Below are positions 29,801 to 39,575 of a DNA stretch of 64,000 nucleotides, piece after piece. The notes below the pieces were generated by a model that saw nothing but the letters and a program-made list of their open reading frames with translations, was not told the DNA's origin and ran no database searches. This DNA is from Linnemannia hyalina (taxonomy: Eukaryota > Mortierellomycota > Mortierellomycetes > Mortierellales > Mortierellaceae). Positions within the stretch are counted from its first letter, which is position 1. The number at the start of each line of letters is the position of its first letter. The position numbers were made by a program, and so were the translations under genes. The DNA lies in NCBI GenBank assembly GCA_019671135.1, contig JAHRHY010000012.1:558001-622000 (forward strand). Reading direction: 5' to 3'.

Positions 29801-30613
29801 GCTACCGAGATTGATTTCGACTTTAACTACGACTGCGAACTTGGCTCCAACCTTGACGACCTGGACGAGGACAACTACGACATGGAAACCATGGGGGCCA
29901 TATCCCTCGAAGAACTTGTATTCGACGAACCCTCGACAGGTTACGAATCCGTTCACCAGACAATGATGATCCCCTCGGACAACCGCGCAATGCTGGAGAA
30001 TATTGTCCACCATGTTCTCATGGCCTCGACTCCACCCTCCGTCCCCTCCCACCACCGAACTACTACCACTACCACGTCCGTGCAGCCCGGTACGAGTAAA
30101 CGATCGACAAGTCGAGGACGTATTAGTGGGCGTCGTCCTTCGGTGATCCAGTACTCCAACTCGCCTTATGGACATGGGCATATCTCACGCGCATCTAGTG
30201 GGCGCAGCAGTCGCAGGAGTGACGACACTCGTTACCCACACCACCACCCGCTGAAAGGGGCCTACTTCCATCTAGTTTCAAAGGGGATCAATGTCATCGA
30301 CCTCTACGCAGACGCCGATGACGACGAGTCTGCTGGGACCGGTTCTACGACTGGACACGACTTTTCTACTACCGCTACTACTACAGGGAGACCAAAGGCA
30401 TATCACCACCGCAAGAAGAGTTCTACCAGCAGCACTCTTTACTTTGCTTCGTTCCAGCCACATCCCTATGGACATGCACACTCTTACCAGCTGCGAGGGC
30501 TTGGTGGCAAGGGGAAGTACCTTAATGCCGGCGGTGATAGCGTGGGAGCTCCGACGATTCTCGAGAACGAGCCACCCAGACCCGATTCTCCCACCGATCC
30601 GCGCGATTCATAA
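26823..30613 (+). CDS. Polytopic membrane protein, candidate STE3-like pheromone receptor (GPCR)
   Basis: About 1195 residues. Exons are 26823-28137, 28232-28955 and 29065-30613. I count eight hydrophobic segments, at about residues 7-27, 40-60, 103-128, 195-215, 372-391, 417-443, 474-499 and 529-550. Resemblance to STE3 family receptors lies in the segment ending PALAFIPLYIF followed by DRTYDVYPYRGGC, which parallels the family's HRxDIxExxGC loop. The order of later helices also fits: a long helix, a basic loop with FKKQNGALSFKMKS, then LRLYKSTEIVKNILL. The helix at 195-215 and the hydrophilic stretch of about 150 residues after it are extra relative to a plain seven-helix receptor. The tail of about 640 residues is Ser/Thr/Pro-rich and disordered, as expected for a phosphorylated receptor tail. 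I call the gene real with confidence, but the STE3 assignment is tentative. It could be another fungal GPCR-like protein. Confidence 0.6.
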
Positions 30614-30836
30614 CCTTTTCTACTTTTTTTATTAAAGCTCTTCATTTTTAACAACGATTTTTATTATTTACTTTTTCGAACAAAAAAACATTATCCTGTT
30701 TTTTTTTTTTTTTTTTTTTAAAAATACGTTTCTCACTGCAGCGAGAAAGAGGGGCAGAGAGGAGAGGAGAGAAGAGGAGGTGACAAAAACTCGTACCAAC
30801 CATCATCAGCCAACACCTCTCAACATCCTCCGATTT
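30614..30836. other. Convergent 3' region with T21 run
   Basis: These 223 bases lie between the stop codons of the receptor-like gene and the WASP gene. A run of 21 T residues at 30699-30719 is followed by AAAAA. Both transcripts probably end here. Confidence 0.55.
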
Positions 30837-33252
30837 TTAATCGTCCCAGTTCTCATCGTCAGTCTCGTCCTCATCATCACTTCCAGCAACACGAGACTTG
30901 CGCATCTGCAGAGCAGCCGCCAAGGCAGAGGCCAAATCGCCACTACTGCCTTCTTCCTCTGCAGGAGGAGGGGGAGGGATAGGGCTACGCGAGGCTGAGC
31001 CGTCGGCACTATTAGTCTTGCGCAACCCTCCAATACCTCCAGCACCACGAATACTCTCCAAGAGGTTGGCACGAGCGGGAGGAGCACCGGCAGGCGCAAT
31101 ACTACCGCCCATGCCTGGTGGTGGAGGTGGAGGGGGTGGTCCGCCGCCCCCCATGGGTGGAGGGGGAGGGGGAGGGGGAGGGCCACCTGCGCCTCCCATT
31201 GGTGGTGGTGGAGGTGGGGGAGGAGGGCCACCGGAACCTACCATGGGAGGAGGGGGAGGAGGGGGAGGAGGGCCGCCATGGTTGAATCCACCCATAGGAG
31301 GAGGAGGTGGTGGAGGAGGAGCTCCTGATCCAGACGAATGGAATGGGGGAGGGGGTGGAGGGGGCGTTGCCACGGCAGGAACATAGGCTCCACGAATAGG
31401 GGGAGGCGGGGGAGGAGGCGCCTGGTGAGAGGTGGGAGGCGCATACGAAGGGCGAGGGGGGGGTGGAGGAGCAGTGTCGCGTGCAGGAGTTGGTGGCGCA
31501 TAAGCACGAGGAGGTTCAGGCGAAGGAGGTGCGGGCGCATGAACCGGCTCTCTGCTTGGCAGAGCTGGTGGAGCTGGCGAAGGTGGCGCAGGGGCGACAC
31601 GCGACAGACGCGATGGAGGTGGAGGTGGAGGAGCGCGACGAGAAGCTGGGGGAGGTGGAGGAGGAGGCTTGACTGTCGGCTTCATGATGGGCATGACTGC
31701 GGCAGATGGGACAGCCCCACCAGATGGACTTTGTTGATGACCTCCGGATGCAGGAGCCACACGACGACTGGCAGGTGCAGCAGGTGCCGGCTTGGTAGCA
31801 CCGGGTCCTCCACGCGACTGCACAAACTGCGACACAAACTCGGCGTTGTTCTGGATATCCTCCTGACTGACGCCCATCTTATCCAGCTGCTCAAAGAGAT
31901 TCTTCCATTCCGGATCAATGTTCTGGACCTATTCGAGAAGAGTAATGCTCTGGTTAATAAATGCATTCGCAGATGACACGATTTGTCAATGGAAAAACAT
32001 ATTGCAACACGTACGTTGAAGCCCTTGTTGGGGTCCCATCCGATATGGCCAAGATGCCTAAAGTTCGAGGGAAGGCCAATCAGGGTCTTGTCCAGCTTGC
32101 CCTTGGAGCCCTTCTTCTCCTTCTTGCTGCCAAAGAAGCCACTCTTTCTCGACTTTGGAGTAGCGCTGGGCGATCCATTGGGCGACGACTTGGCTATTAA
32201 TACGTGTGCGGATTCAGGATTTGTTTTTGAGCAAAACAGTAAGGCATTAGTAAAAGTTGAGCACTGTCGCTGTTTGTCGATAATTCACTTTTTCAATAAG
32301 GTTCGGTGACATTTTTCCATATCTCCAAAAGGACGACAGTAAGTGAGTGAGTGAAAGAGTGAGCGCAATTACATTTCTTGAGAGTCTCACGGTTGGAGAC
32401 CTTTTTGTAGAAGACGCTTGCCTCCTGGTCATCCGCGAACGAAAAGGCGGCCAGGCAGTTCTAGTATTGATAAAAGAAGAGTCGACAGAGTCAATTTCCA
32501 TGCCTCCGCAGTGCGCCTGAATTGTTGTTGTGTTGGGCTGTAGTCCTTCCACTCTGGAATCATTAATGCTATCCAGTCAAAAAACTGTGCCAAGAGAAAA
32601 AAAATGCAACTGGCCTGGCTGAGATGCTTACATCGATCGCAAAGGTGTGGAAGAAAGAGCGCTCCTGGTTATACTCAAAGTTCTCGTACAGCTCCTGTTC
32701 CCAAATGACTCCTCGAGAACCCTATCAATTGATGAATGAGGTTAATGAAGTCCTTGTTAGTATATTTTGTGTAGTTTCGGTCGTTATATCGGTATGGCAG
32801 TTGCGGCTGTTTAGCCCAGACTGGTTTCTTGGTTACCATGAGGTCCACGATGCGGAAGAAGAAGGTCGACTTTGTCTGAACAAAGGCAAGACCTCCCATG
32901 ATGCCCGAGTAGGTCCACGAGTTGGGGTCAGGGTAGGCAACATAGAGTCGAGCCACTGTCGCAGTGATAATTTTCTATGGGCCCCAGAAAGAAAGAAAAA
33001 ATGGCAACGGGGTGGCGGTTAGGATAAGAACGTCGGTTGGTTGTCTGCACTGTGCTGACCGTTGGGTAGGGGGAGAGAGGAGTTGTCAGGAGTGGAATGG
33101 GGTGGGTGTTGGGTTAATGGAATGGAGTTTGTGCGAGTGAGAGTGAGGTGTAAAGAAGAGTGAGAAGAGAGGATGCGAACCTGGGTGGTGGTAGGCAAGG
33201 CGCGCTTGATGGCGGCCTTGTCCTCGGGGTTGTGGAGGGTTACGCTTGGCAT
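30837..33252 (-). CDS. LAS17: WASP/Las17 actin nucleation-promoting factor
   Basis: About 552 residues. Exons on the minus strand are 33181-33252, 32837-32974, 32632-32721, 32373-32460, 32015-32193 and 30837-31928. It activates the Arp2/3 complex at sites of endocytosis and polar growth. Domains in order: WH1/EVH1 at about 1-129 (VARLYVAYPDPNSWTYSG, WEQELYENFEYNQERSFFHTF); a basic stretch; a CRIB motif at 168-183 (IGLPSNFRHLGHIGWD); a long proline-rich region with many PPPPPP runs; a WH2 motif (RANLLESIRGAGGIGGLRKT); and an acidic C-terminus with a near-terminal Trp (DDENWDD) for Arp2/3 binding. The CRIB motif is of the kind that binds Cdc42-GTP in animal WASP. The poly-Pro region yields long Gly-rich frames on the opposite strand that are shadows. 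Confidence 0.95.
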
Positions 33253-33646
33253 CCTCTCTCAGGTTTGGGATAGGGTGTACTGTTGTGTGCAATGGGTAAA
33301 GGATGGGAAGAGAAGGGTATGAAGGAGGAAAAGAAAAGAGAAGAGACGAAAACAAGAACAAAGGAGCCAGAAGGGAAGAAAAATTATTGACCCCCCATGT
33401 ATTAGAACAAGACAATAACGTCACTGGATGGCAATGACAATTTGCATGCAAGTCGAAAAAAATTAGCTCGGGCGCATTTTATGTTATGACATGCCGATAA
33501 TGAGTCTAGAAGGAAGGAATGGTGGTGGGTGGTGACGAGGGAATGACAAGCAGCAGCAGAGCAGAGCAGCAGCAGCAAAATGGAACCATTGGCCCCTTTG
33601 CGTTTACATAATACATACTCTCTCTGTCCTACTCTACTCATCGCAT
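33253..33646. other. WASP promoter and oxysterol-binding gene 3' region
   Basis: Both neighbours run on the minus strand, so these 394 bases contain the end of the oxysterol-binding gene's upstream neighbour promoter (WASP) and lie just below the oxysterol-binding gene's stop codon. A CAG/CTG-rich patch lies near 33550-33580. No gene is seen. Confidence 0.45.
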
Positions 33647-35372
33647 TTACTGACGCAGCCTCCAGTGGGGTTTCGTGTCGTCCTCCTTCAGAGCCTTGGC
33701 CCCCACAGCCGCCACAAGCTTGCCCTTCAGCTCCTGGAATGCCTTGCCCGTCTCGTCATCGTCTTCCGACACCAGCTCAAACACCTTCAAGGCATCCGCT
33801 TGCGTCTCGCCCTTCTCTTTGCGAGCCTTGGCAAGAGCACGCTGCGCCTCCTCGATCTGTGCCTTCACCCGCGACGCTGTCGAGTAGTCCTTGTTGTTGA
33901 TCGCATTCGTCACCTGCGACCACAGCTTGTGAGACTCCAAATCACCCATCTCCGCCTGGGGCTTCAGTTCGGGTGCGACTCTCGGGTCCGTATCCGAGTC
34001 AAAGAACAGGCTGGTCTCGTTGGTCTTGTTGTCGGTGTAATTTGACACTCCACTCCAGACACCCTGGGCAGTATAGGAGACCGATCCTCCCTCGATGGGC
34101 TTCAACGTGGCCTTGAAGCTGTGACGTTCTCCTGAAAAGTATCCCTTGGTGCTGTACTCGATGGTTGTCATATGTCCTGCGCTGCTGACAATATAGGTCG
34201 TTCCAGACAGCTCGACCGAAGGACGGCCGGTGACCATGCCGCGAATGTTGAGGTTGGGCAGGGTAATCAGGTAATGCTCCTTGAACTGGGGCAAGTTGAG
34301 GATGGCGTGGCCGGTCTGGGAGACATCAATTCCTGCAGGCATGGCGAATCGAGACTTTTGACCGCAGTGACCTTCCAGAATAACGCCAGCCTTCTTGTTC
34401 TCGAGGTGGAAGCCCATGATCTATGTTTGGTAGTTAAGTTTATCGATATCGATATTGATATTGTGGTGGGTCACACATAACACACATGCGCGCGAGGATA
34501 ATCACACCGTGCCGCCGTGGAGGGAAAAAAAGTGAAAGTAGAATAAGGTCAGATCCAACCCAATCGCACGAGCTTGAACCAGATCAAACAAGAGGGAGAG
34601 AAACACCCATGTCCGTTCATGCTCTTTTTTTCTTTTTCTCTTTTTTTTACAAAGCCTTTTTTGTTGTCCTCAAAAACAGTGGGGTGACAGAGAGGTGACA
34701 ATCAGACAACACTTACAGGAGGGTGATGGCTGACTTGCTCGGCCTTCAAGATTGTGTCCCCAGTCTCTTCGTCGCCAGTCCATTGGGCAAAGTACTGCTC
34801 GCCAAGGACTGGGTTGTAAGGCTTTTTCTCCATGCCAGCAGTGGTAGATCTGGAAGAGTACGATCCGTACAAAGTCGAGATGAACCACCGAGTAGCGTTC
34901 AACAGACGCTCCTCTGGGGTCTCGCCCTTGGAGATGGAAGCAAACAGTTTGGGATGGTCACCCCAGTACTGACTAGAGATGTTGGGGTAAAGAAAGGAGA
35001 GTAATAATCATATTTGTCCAATTAGCAGTCGGTCATGTTGCTCGTTTTTCTCTAGAGAAGCGGTTGACAAAGGATTCCAAAGACGGCCGCCCGTTTGTAA
35101 CGGCCGCTATAGCCATCAATTTGAAGTGCGAGCAAGCAAGCGAGTGTGCCCATTCGCGTTGATTGGGGTGATGGAGATAAGAGAAAGAGAAAGAGAGAGA
35201 CGCACCTGTACTCGAGCAAGCTGACGGAGCTAAGTAAGAAGCTGGGGCAAGTGAGGGAAGAGAGGTCTCCTGAGAAGCTGGCGAGAGTGGCGACGAACGA
35301 GCTGAGAGAGTCCTTCTGACCCTCAGGGACTGTGGGCGCGGTTTCGGTATCGTTGATGGTGTCCTTACTCAT
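33647..35372 (-). CDS. Oxysterol-binding protein, short Osh4/Kes1-like form
   Basis: About 398 residues. Exons on the minus strand are 35206-35372, 34717-34972 and 33647-34420. The family moves sterols and phosphoinositides between membranes at contact sites. The signature EQVSHHPP is at residues 134-141, directly before intron 2. Other family landmarks are KPYNPVLGEQY, LENKKAGVILEG and the C-terminal region of charged helices. There is no PH domain, ankyrin repeat or FFAT-containing N-terminus, so the protein is the lipid-binding core alone, like yeast Kes1 (434 residues). The start at 35372 gives a short acidic N-terminus followed by a lid-like helix (SLSSFVATLASFSGDLSSL). Confidence 0.95.
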
Positions 35373-35913
35373 GATGGAAGTAGTTGCGTTGTTGTGTGAT
35401 GAGTTGGGTTGATGGTCAATGGGATGAAAAGATGAGAGAGGAAAAAAAGAAAGAAAGGAAGAAAGAAGGGAGAAGGGAAAGAAGGGAAAAGAAGAGATAA
35501 AAATAATTGCAAGAATCGCACATGGGACCCATACTAAAGACGTCACTTTGAACCCCACCTCATCTTTGAAGTTCCTGTTGGCGCTCTTGAACAAAAGGAC
35601 GCAGGTGCGCGTCGTCATCTTAGTCCACATCGGCTGTCTAACGTTTTGGTTCCTGTTGTTCCTGTTGCAATTGATGAATATCTCCGACTATTGCTCTGCT
35701 TGGACTCCCGCAGGTCAATGGACGATCTTGAGTTATCGCGACTCCTTTTATCTGACACTTCTCTTGTAGTCTTCCTGTGTCATTTTGCGCAAAAGAAAAA
35801 CAGCCTAACCATCTTCCTAGACGTTCTCAAGATGGGCTGTTGATGCCAGTTGATGAGAGGGAAAAAAAAACCCCCCCGCTAAACGGTCTGCAACGCAAAA
35901 ACAAAAAAAGAAA
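35373..35913. other. Upstream region of the oxysterol-binding gene
   Basis: These 541 bases separate the start codon of the oxysterol-binding gene from the 3' end of the tRNA gene. A pyrimidine-rich leader on the minus strand runs over about 35420-35500. Short frames here show no domain. Confidence 0.5.
35903..35909 (-). terminator. Pol III terminator of tRNA-Asn
   Basis: On the minus strand a run of seven T residues begins a few bases after the tRNA 3' end. This is the usual RNA polymerase III stop signal. Confidence 0.75.
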
Positions 35914-35987
35914 CGCTCCTGGGTGGGCTTGAACCACCAACCTCCTGATTAACAGTCAGACGCGCTAACCAATTGCGCCACAGAAGC
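35914..35987 (-). tRNA. tRNA-Asn (anticodon GTT)
   Basis: The 74-base minus-strand sequence folds as a tRNA. The seven-base acceptor stem pairs GCTTCTG with CAGGAGC, followed by discriminator G, which is standard for Asn. The D arm contains AATTGGTTAGCG. The anticodon stem-loop CTGACTGTTAATCAG shows anticodon GTT, and the T arm has GGTTCAAGCCC. There is no intron. A T7 run follows within ten bases downstream, as a Pol III terminator. Confidence 0.96.
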
Positions 35988-36046
35988 CCGATGTTACACA
36001 TTGAACTATTTATTTTTATGAACCGACAGATCAATTTGTACATGAT

Positions 36047-36088
36047 CACGTGCGAAGGAGGTTAGCCGCCTATTTATAGGCGCACGTG
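36047..36088 (+). promoter_or_regulatory. Paired CACGTG E-boxes flanking a palindromic TATTTATA element
   Basis: Two CACGTG hexamers lie at 36047-36052 and 36083-36088, 36 bases apart. Between them, CGCCTAT-TT-ATAGGCG (36067-36082) is a 16-base palindrome with a TATTTATA core. The cluster is 60 bases upstream of the tRNA-Asn 5' end and 190 bases before the zinc transporter start. CACGTG is bound by bHLH factors in fungi (Cbf1- or Pho4-like). Which gene is served is not shown. Confidence 0.5.
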
Positions 36089-36275
36089 CCGTTTTACTGG
36101 CCAAGAGACTTCTTTTTTTTTTTTCACCACACCACTGAGTCTGAAGAGGTAAGAAAGTCAAAAGGTCAAAACGCCCGCCCTCTTTGTTTTCTTTTTTCTT
36201 CTTCTTGTTCGCTCTTCTTGTTACCTTTCTTCACCTCCTCACACTTATACAAAGCAACTTTCACACCTCCTCCTC

Positions 36276-39090
36276 ATGGGTCCCAAGTCGAAGAAGAAGA
36301 GCCAGAGCAAGGCAAAGACAATCGCATCCATCAAAGCAAACATCGCCGGCTCAAACACCTCATCAGGACAGTCATCCCCCGCCTCCTCTACCCTTCCTCA
36401 ACCTCTTCTCTCTTCTTCCCCCTCCCCTTCCTCTGCTCTCTCTATCCCCTCCTCAACCGTCAATCACATCGCCGTCCCCGTCGGCAACAGCAACGGCAAC
36501 GGCAACAGTAGTAGCAGCAGTGTCACTGCAGACACCAACAACGAGACACACCTGGAGCTGGAGGAAGACGACCTTACTGCTGCTCAGAACCACCTGGAAC
36601 CACCTGCGCACGTCCACTCTCGCAACCCTCAACGATCCCCAACCATGCCCGCCACCGAAGAACAAGAGCACTCCCACGAACACTCGTCTCACAACCACTC
36701 CAATGGTGATCATCATGCCCACGGACCAGGACACGTCCACGCCCCTCAAAGCACAGTCGACAGTCAGAGCATCATCCATACCATGCCCCACAGCAAAACT
36801 CCCTTGAAGGCTTCGTCCCTTGGCCAGAGCTACGGTAGCGGTCTTGGATCGTCGACCTCTGTCGACACTCACTTCCACCACGGTCCTCACGATGCCAACT
36901 CGCCTCCCCTTCGCGGCTCAACCCCTCCTCCAATTGCCTGCAAGGGTGTCCTGATCACCAACGAGTCAACAAAGAACAAGCGCAAGCTGATCTTTGTCAC
37001 CGTACTCTGCCTGGCCTTCTTTGCCGTCGAGATGGTTGGAGGTTACTTTGCGAAGTCACTCGCCCTCATGAGTGATGCCTTCCACCTGTTGTCTGGTAAG
37101 CATGACAGACCAGCTATACAAGCTCTGTATGTGTTGGTTAGGTGGACCCTTGGTTGCTATTTGGCTGTAACGGATCGCAGATTTCCTTTCCTCTCAACGG
37201 CGTAGATCTGTCTTTTTTTTATACTTTCCTTGCGGCTAAAGATGAGATGCAAGAGATGCAGGCTAGTGAAGACAGAAAGAAGAGAGAAATTGAAGAGGAG
37301 AGTGAAAAAACATGACAGAAGGACGAGAGAGAGAGAGAGAGCAAAAAGAAAGCAACGACAGCAAGACGAGAGAATGGTATGGATCCTACCTCCTTGAGGA
37401 GGTGCCAAGCTCAGTACTGTTCCGAGTTTCTAACTTGATCCTCATTACGTTTCATTTTGCATATCGCAATGCATATAGACGTGATCAGCTTCATGGTCTC
37501 GTTGATTGCTATCTGGCTCTCAGAGCAGCCTGCCACCAAGCGCCACTCATTTGGATACCACCGCGCAGAAGTCCTGGCTGCGCTCATGTCTGTCTTTATT
37601 ATTTGGATCCTGACCGCCTTCCTCCTCATGGAGGCCTACGAGCGTATCCAGAACCCACAGTCCATCGACGGCAAGACCATGTGCATCGTCGCCAGTATCG
37701 GTGTCCTCATCAACATTATGTAAGTTCTTGCTTGTTGCCTTTTTTTCTTTCTTTCTTTCTTAGCGTCGATCCGCCCTTTTGCAAATGACTAACTTTTACG
37801 TCCAAACGTTTATATTTACTATGTTCCAGTCTGGCGTTTGCTTTGGGACACGATCACGGCCATGACCACGGAGGCCATGACCACGGCCACTCGCACAACG
37901 ACGACCACAGCCATTCTCATGATCACAGCAGCGGCTCTTCCCATGCCCACAACGAGGATCATTCCCATGACCACGATGGTGGAAAGCAGAAGAAGGTATT
38001 GCTACTGCTGGTTTAGATGATCTGAAAAGACCCTGCCTTTCTGTCTCTTGATGATCTTACTTACACCTCACTACTTTTTTCTTGCATGATTAATAGGAGG
38101 TCAACATCAATGTCAAGGCTGCGACTCTTCATGTTATTGGCGACTTGATTTCGTCGGTGGTATGTGGTTCACTTCAATATCCAACATGCGGAGTTTCTTG
38201 TTGTTTTCTTGATGATCTGACAAACAGGCAATGGTATCCAAAGTGAGATGCGACCCGCGAAGAGAGATCCGTTCGTCTTCCGGTCCCTCTTTGCCTGTAT
38301 GATTTTTTTCTCACCTAGTTCTCGTTTTTCAAAAATAGGGAGTGTTGATTGCCTCGATTATTATCATGATCAAGCCTTCGTGGACTATTGTTGACCCGAT
38401 TTGCACAGTGTTCTTCTCGGCATTGGTCATGTTCACTACCTACCGTCTTGTTTGGGACAGTCTTGGCATTTTGATGGAGGGCACCCCCACGCACATTGAC
38501 CCCGAAGAGATTGAGGCCAGTCTTCTCAAGATCTCTGGTGTTACCCTCGTGCACGACTTGCACGTCTGGAACTTGACCGCTGGCAAGGTATGATTGTGCA
38601 ATATTTCTAATGCAACTCCTTCATCATCAACGGCTGCAGCATTCTTTTACTGTTCGAGCTCAGGTTGCAAAAGGTTACGCCTAGTGGCCACCATTTATGG
38701 TACTCAAAAAAGTATCATGAGAAAAAAAACCCCGCTAGCTGTTTCTAGCAGGATCCACCTGCTCGCCGCTCTCACTCAATTTACTCACTCACTGACCCTT
38801 TTTGTTTTTTCTTCCTTGTGGTCATTTTTTTTTTTTTTTTTTTGCAATAGGCTTCGATGGCGGTTCATTTGCAGTTGGCACCTATCAGCCCCTTGACCCA
38901 TGAGGCCCTATCGATGGCGGACTATGACCGGATCTTGACGGAGGCACAAAACGTTGTCTGTGGAAAGTTCCAAATCCATCATTCGACCATCCAGCTCGAG
39001 ACGGCATCCAACTCGAGCGAGCACTGTCGACCGGATATGTGTTCCAACGATCCTGTTGATTTCAGTGGTCGTGGAACTAACCTTGTGTGA
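36276..39090 (+). CDS. Cation diffusion facilitator zinc transporter (Zrc1/Cot1/ZnT-like)
   Basis: About 592 residues. Exons are 36276-37095, 37479-37719, 37830-37995, 38097-38159, 38339-38587 and 38851-39090. The family exports Zn2+ (sometimes Co2+) from the cytosol, usually into the vacuole, by H+ exchange. Two transport-site HxxxD motifs are visible: HLLSD at 270-274 and HVIGD at 421-425. Six membrane helices surround a cytosolic His-rich loop (GHDHGHDHGG onward, about 354-405), followed by the C-terminal domain with VHDLHVWNLTAGK. The N-terminal extension of about 230 residues is unusually long and has its own His-rich stretch (about 132-156). Intron 1 is about 380 bases. A candidate poly(A) signal lies at 39323. 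The paired E-boxes upstream might regulate it. Confidence 0.95.
38825..38843 (+). repeat. T-run at the last intron acceptor of the zinc transporter
   Basis: About 19 T residues end shortly before GCAATAG, the acceptor of the last intron, and act as its polypyrimidine tract. Confidence 0.8.
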
Positions 39091-39322
39091 GGTGGGCGAG
39101 AGAGGAAGAAAATCGGATGGACTACAATTGGAATAGTACAACAACTACCTTGCAGACCAGACCAGCCCGTGTAGACCAACGGCAGCTCGACTGCGCATAA
39201 GTATGCACAAGGAATCACCCTCAACCCAACCCAGCACCTACCGCAGAAAACATAAAAAGCCCCAACAAGCAACCTTCACATACAAACAAACATACATGTC
39301 ATCATTTTTGTTTAGAACAAAA

Positions 39323-39328
39323 AATAAA
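39323..39328 (+). terminator. Candidate poly(A) signal of the zinc transporter
   Basis: AATAAA lies about 230 bases after the stop codon on the plus strand, in the convergent gap before the 1671-residue gene. Confidence 0.35.
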
Positions 39329-39493
39329 TGGAATATCTAACAAAAAGCATTTAGAAGAAAGAGTGGGGTGAAAAAAAATAATTAACTCGACCTGCTCATG
39401 CTTGCTATGCGTGTTCGTGATAAGGGGATGGAGAGTTTTGATGGTTGATCTGATAAGGAGGGGGGTCATGAGGGTCATGAATGATGCTTAATA

Positions 39494-39499
39494 TTTATT
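39494..39499 (-). terminator. Candidate poly(A) signal of the 1671-residue gene
   Basis: TTTATT on the plus strand reads AATAAA on the minus strand, 77 bases beyond the stop codon of the orphan gene. If used, the C27 tract lies in this gene's 3' UTR. Confidence 0.35.
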
Positions 39500-39543
39500 T
39501 GTTATCTGTAAATGAGAACGTGAAAATAAGGGTCCAAGGTGAA

Positions 39544-39570
39544 GGGGGGGGGGGGGGGGGGGGGGGGGGG
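39544..39570. repeat. G27 homopolymer (C27 in the minus-strand transcript)
   Basis: An uninterrupted run of 27 G on the plus strand begins five bases beyond the stop codon of the minus-strand orphan gene. Its mRNA would carry a C27 tract at the very start of the 3' UTR. The true length may be uncertain, because such runs are prone to sequencing and replication slippage. Confidence 0.9.
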
Positions 39571-39575
39571 TGGAT

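Larger units (their letters stand above)
39091..39575. other. Convergent 3' region between the zinc transporter and the orphan gene
   Basis: The 485 bases hold candidate poly(A) signals on both strands and the G27 run. No gene is seen. Confidence 0.55.

Noticed and set aside
30898..31386. Gly-rich frame on the plus strand
   Set aside because: It is the antisense of the WASP poly-proline region; long Gly runs arise from complementing proline codons.
38160..38338. Possible extra mini-exon in the zinc transporter intron
   Set aside because: An internal acag site exists, but direct joining gives the conserved helix HVIGDLISSVGVLIAS without an insert.
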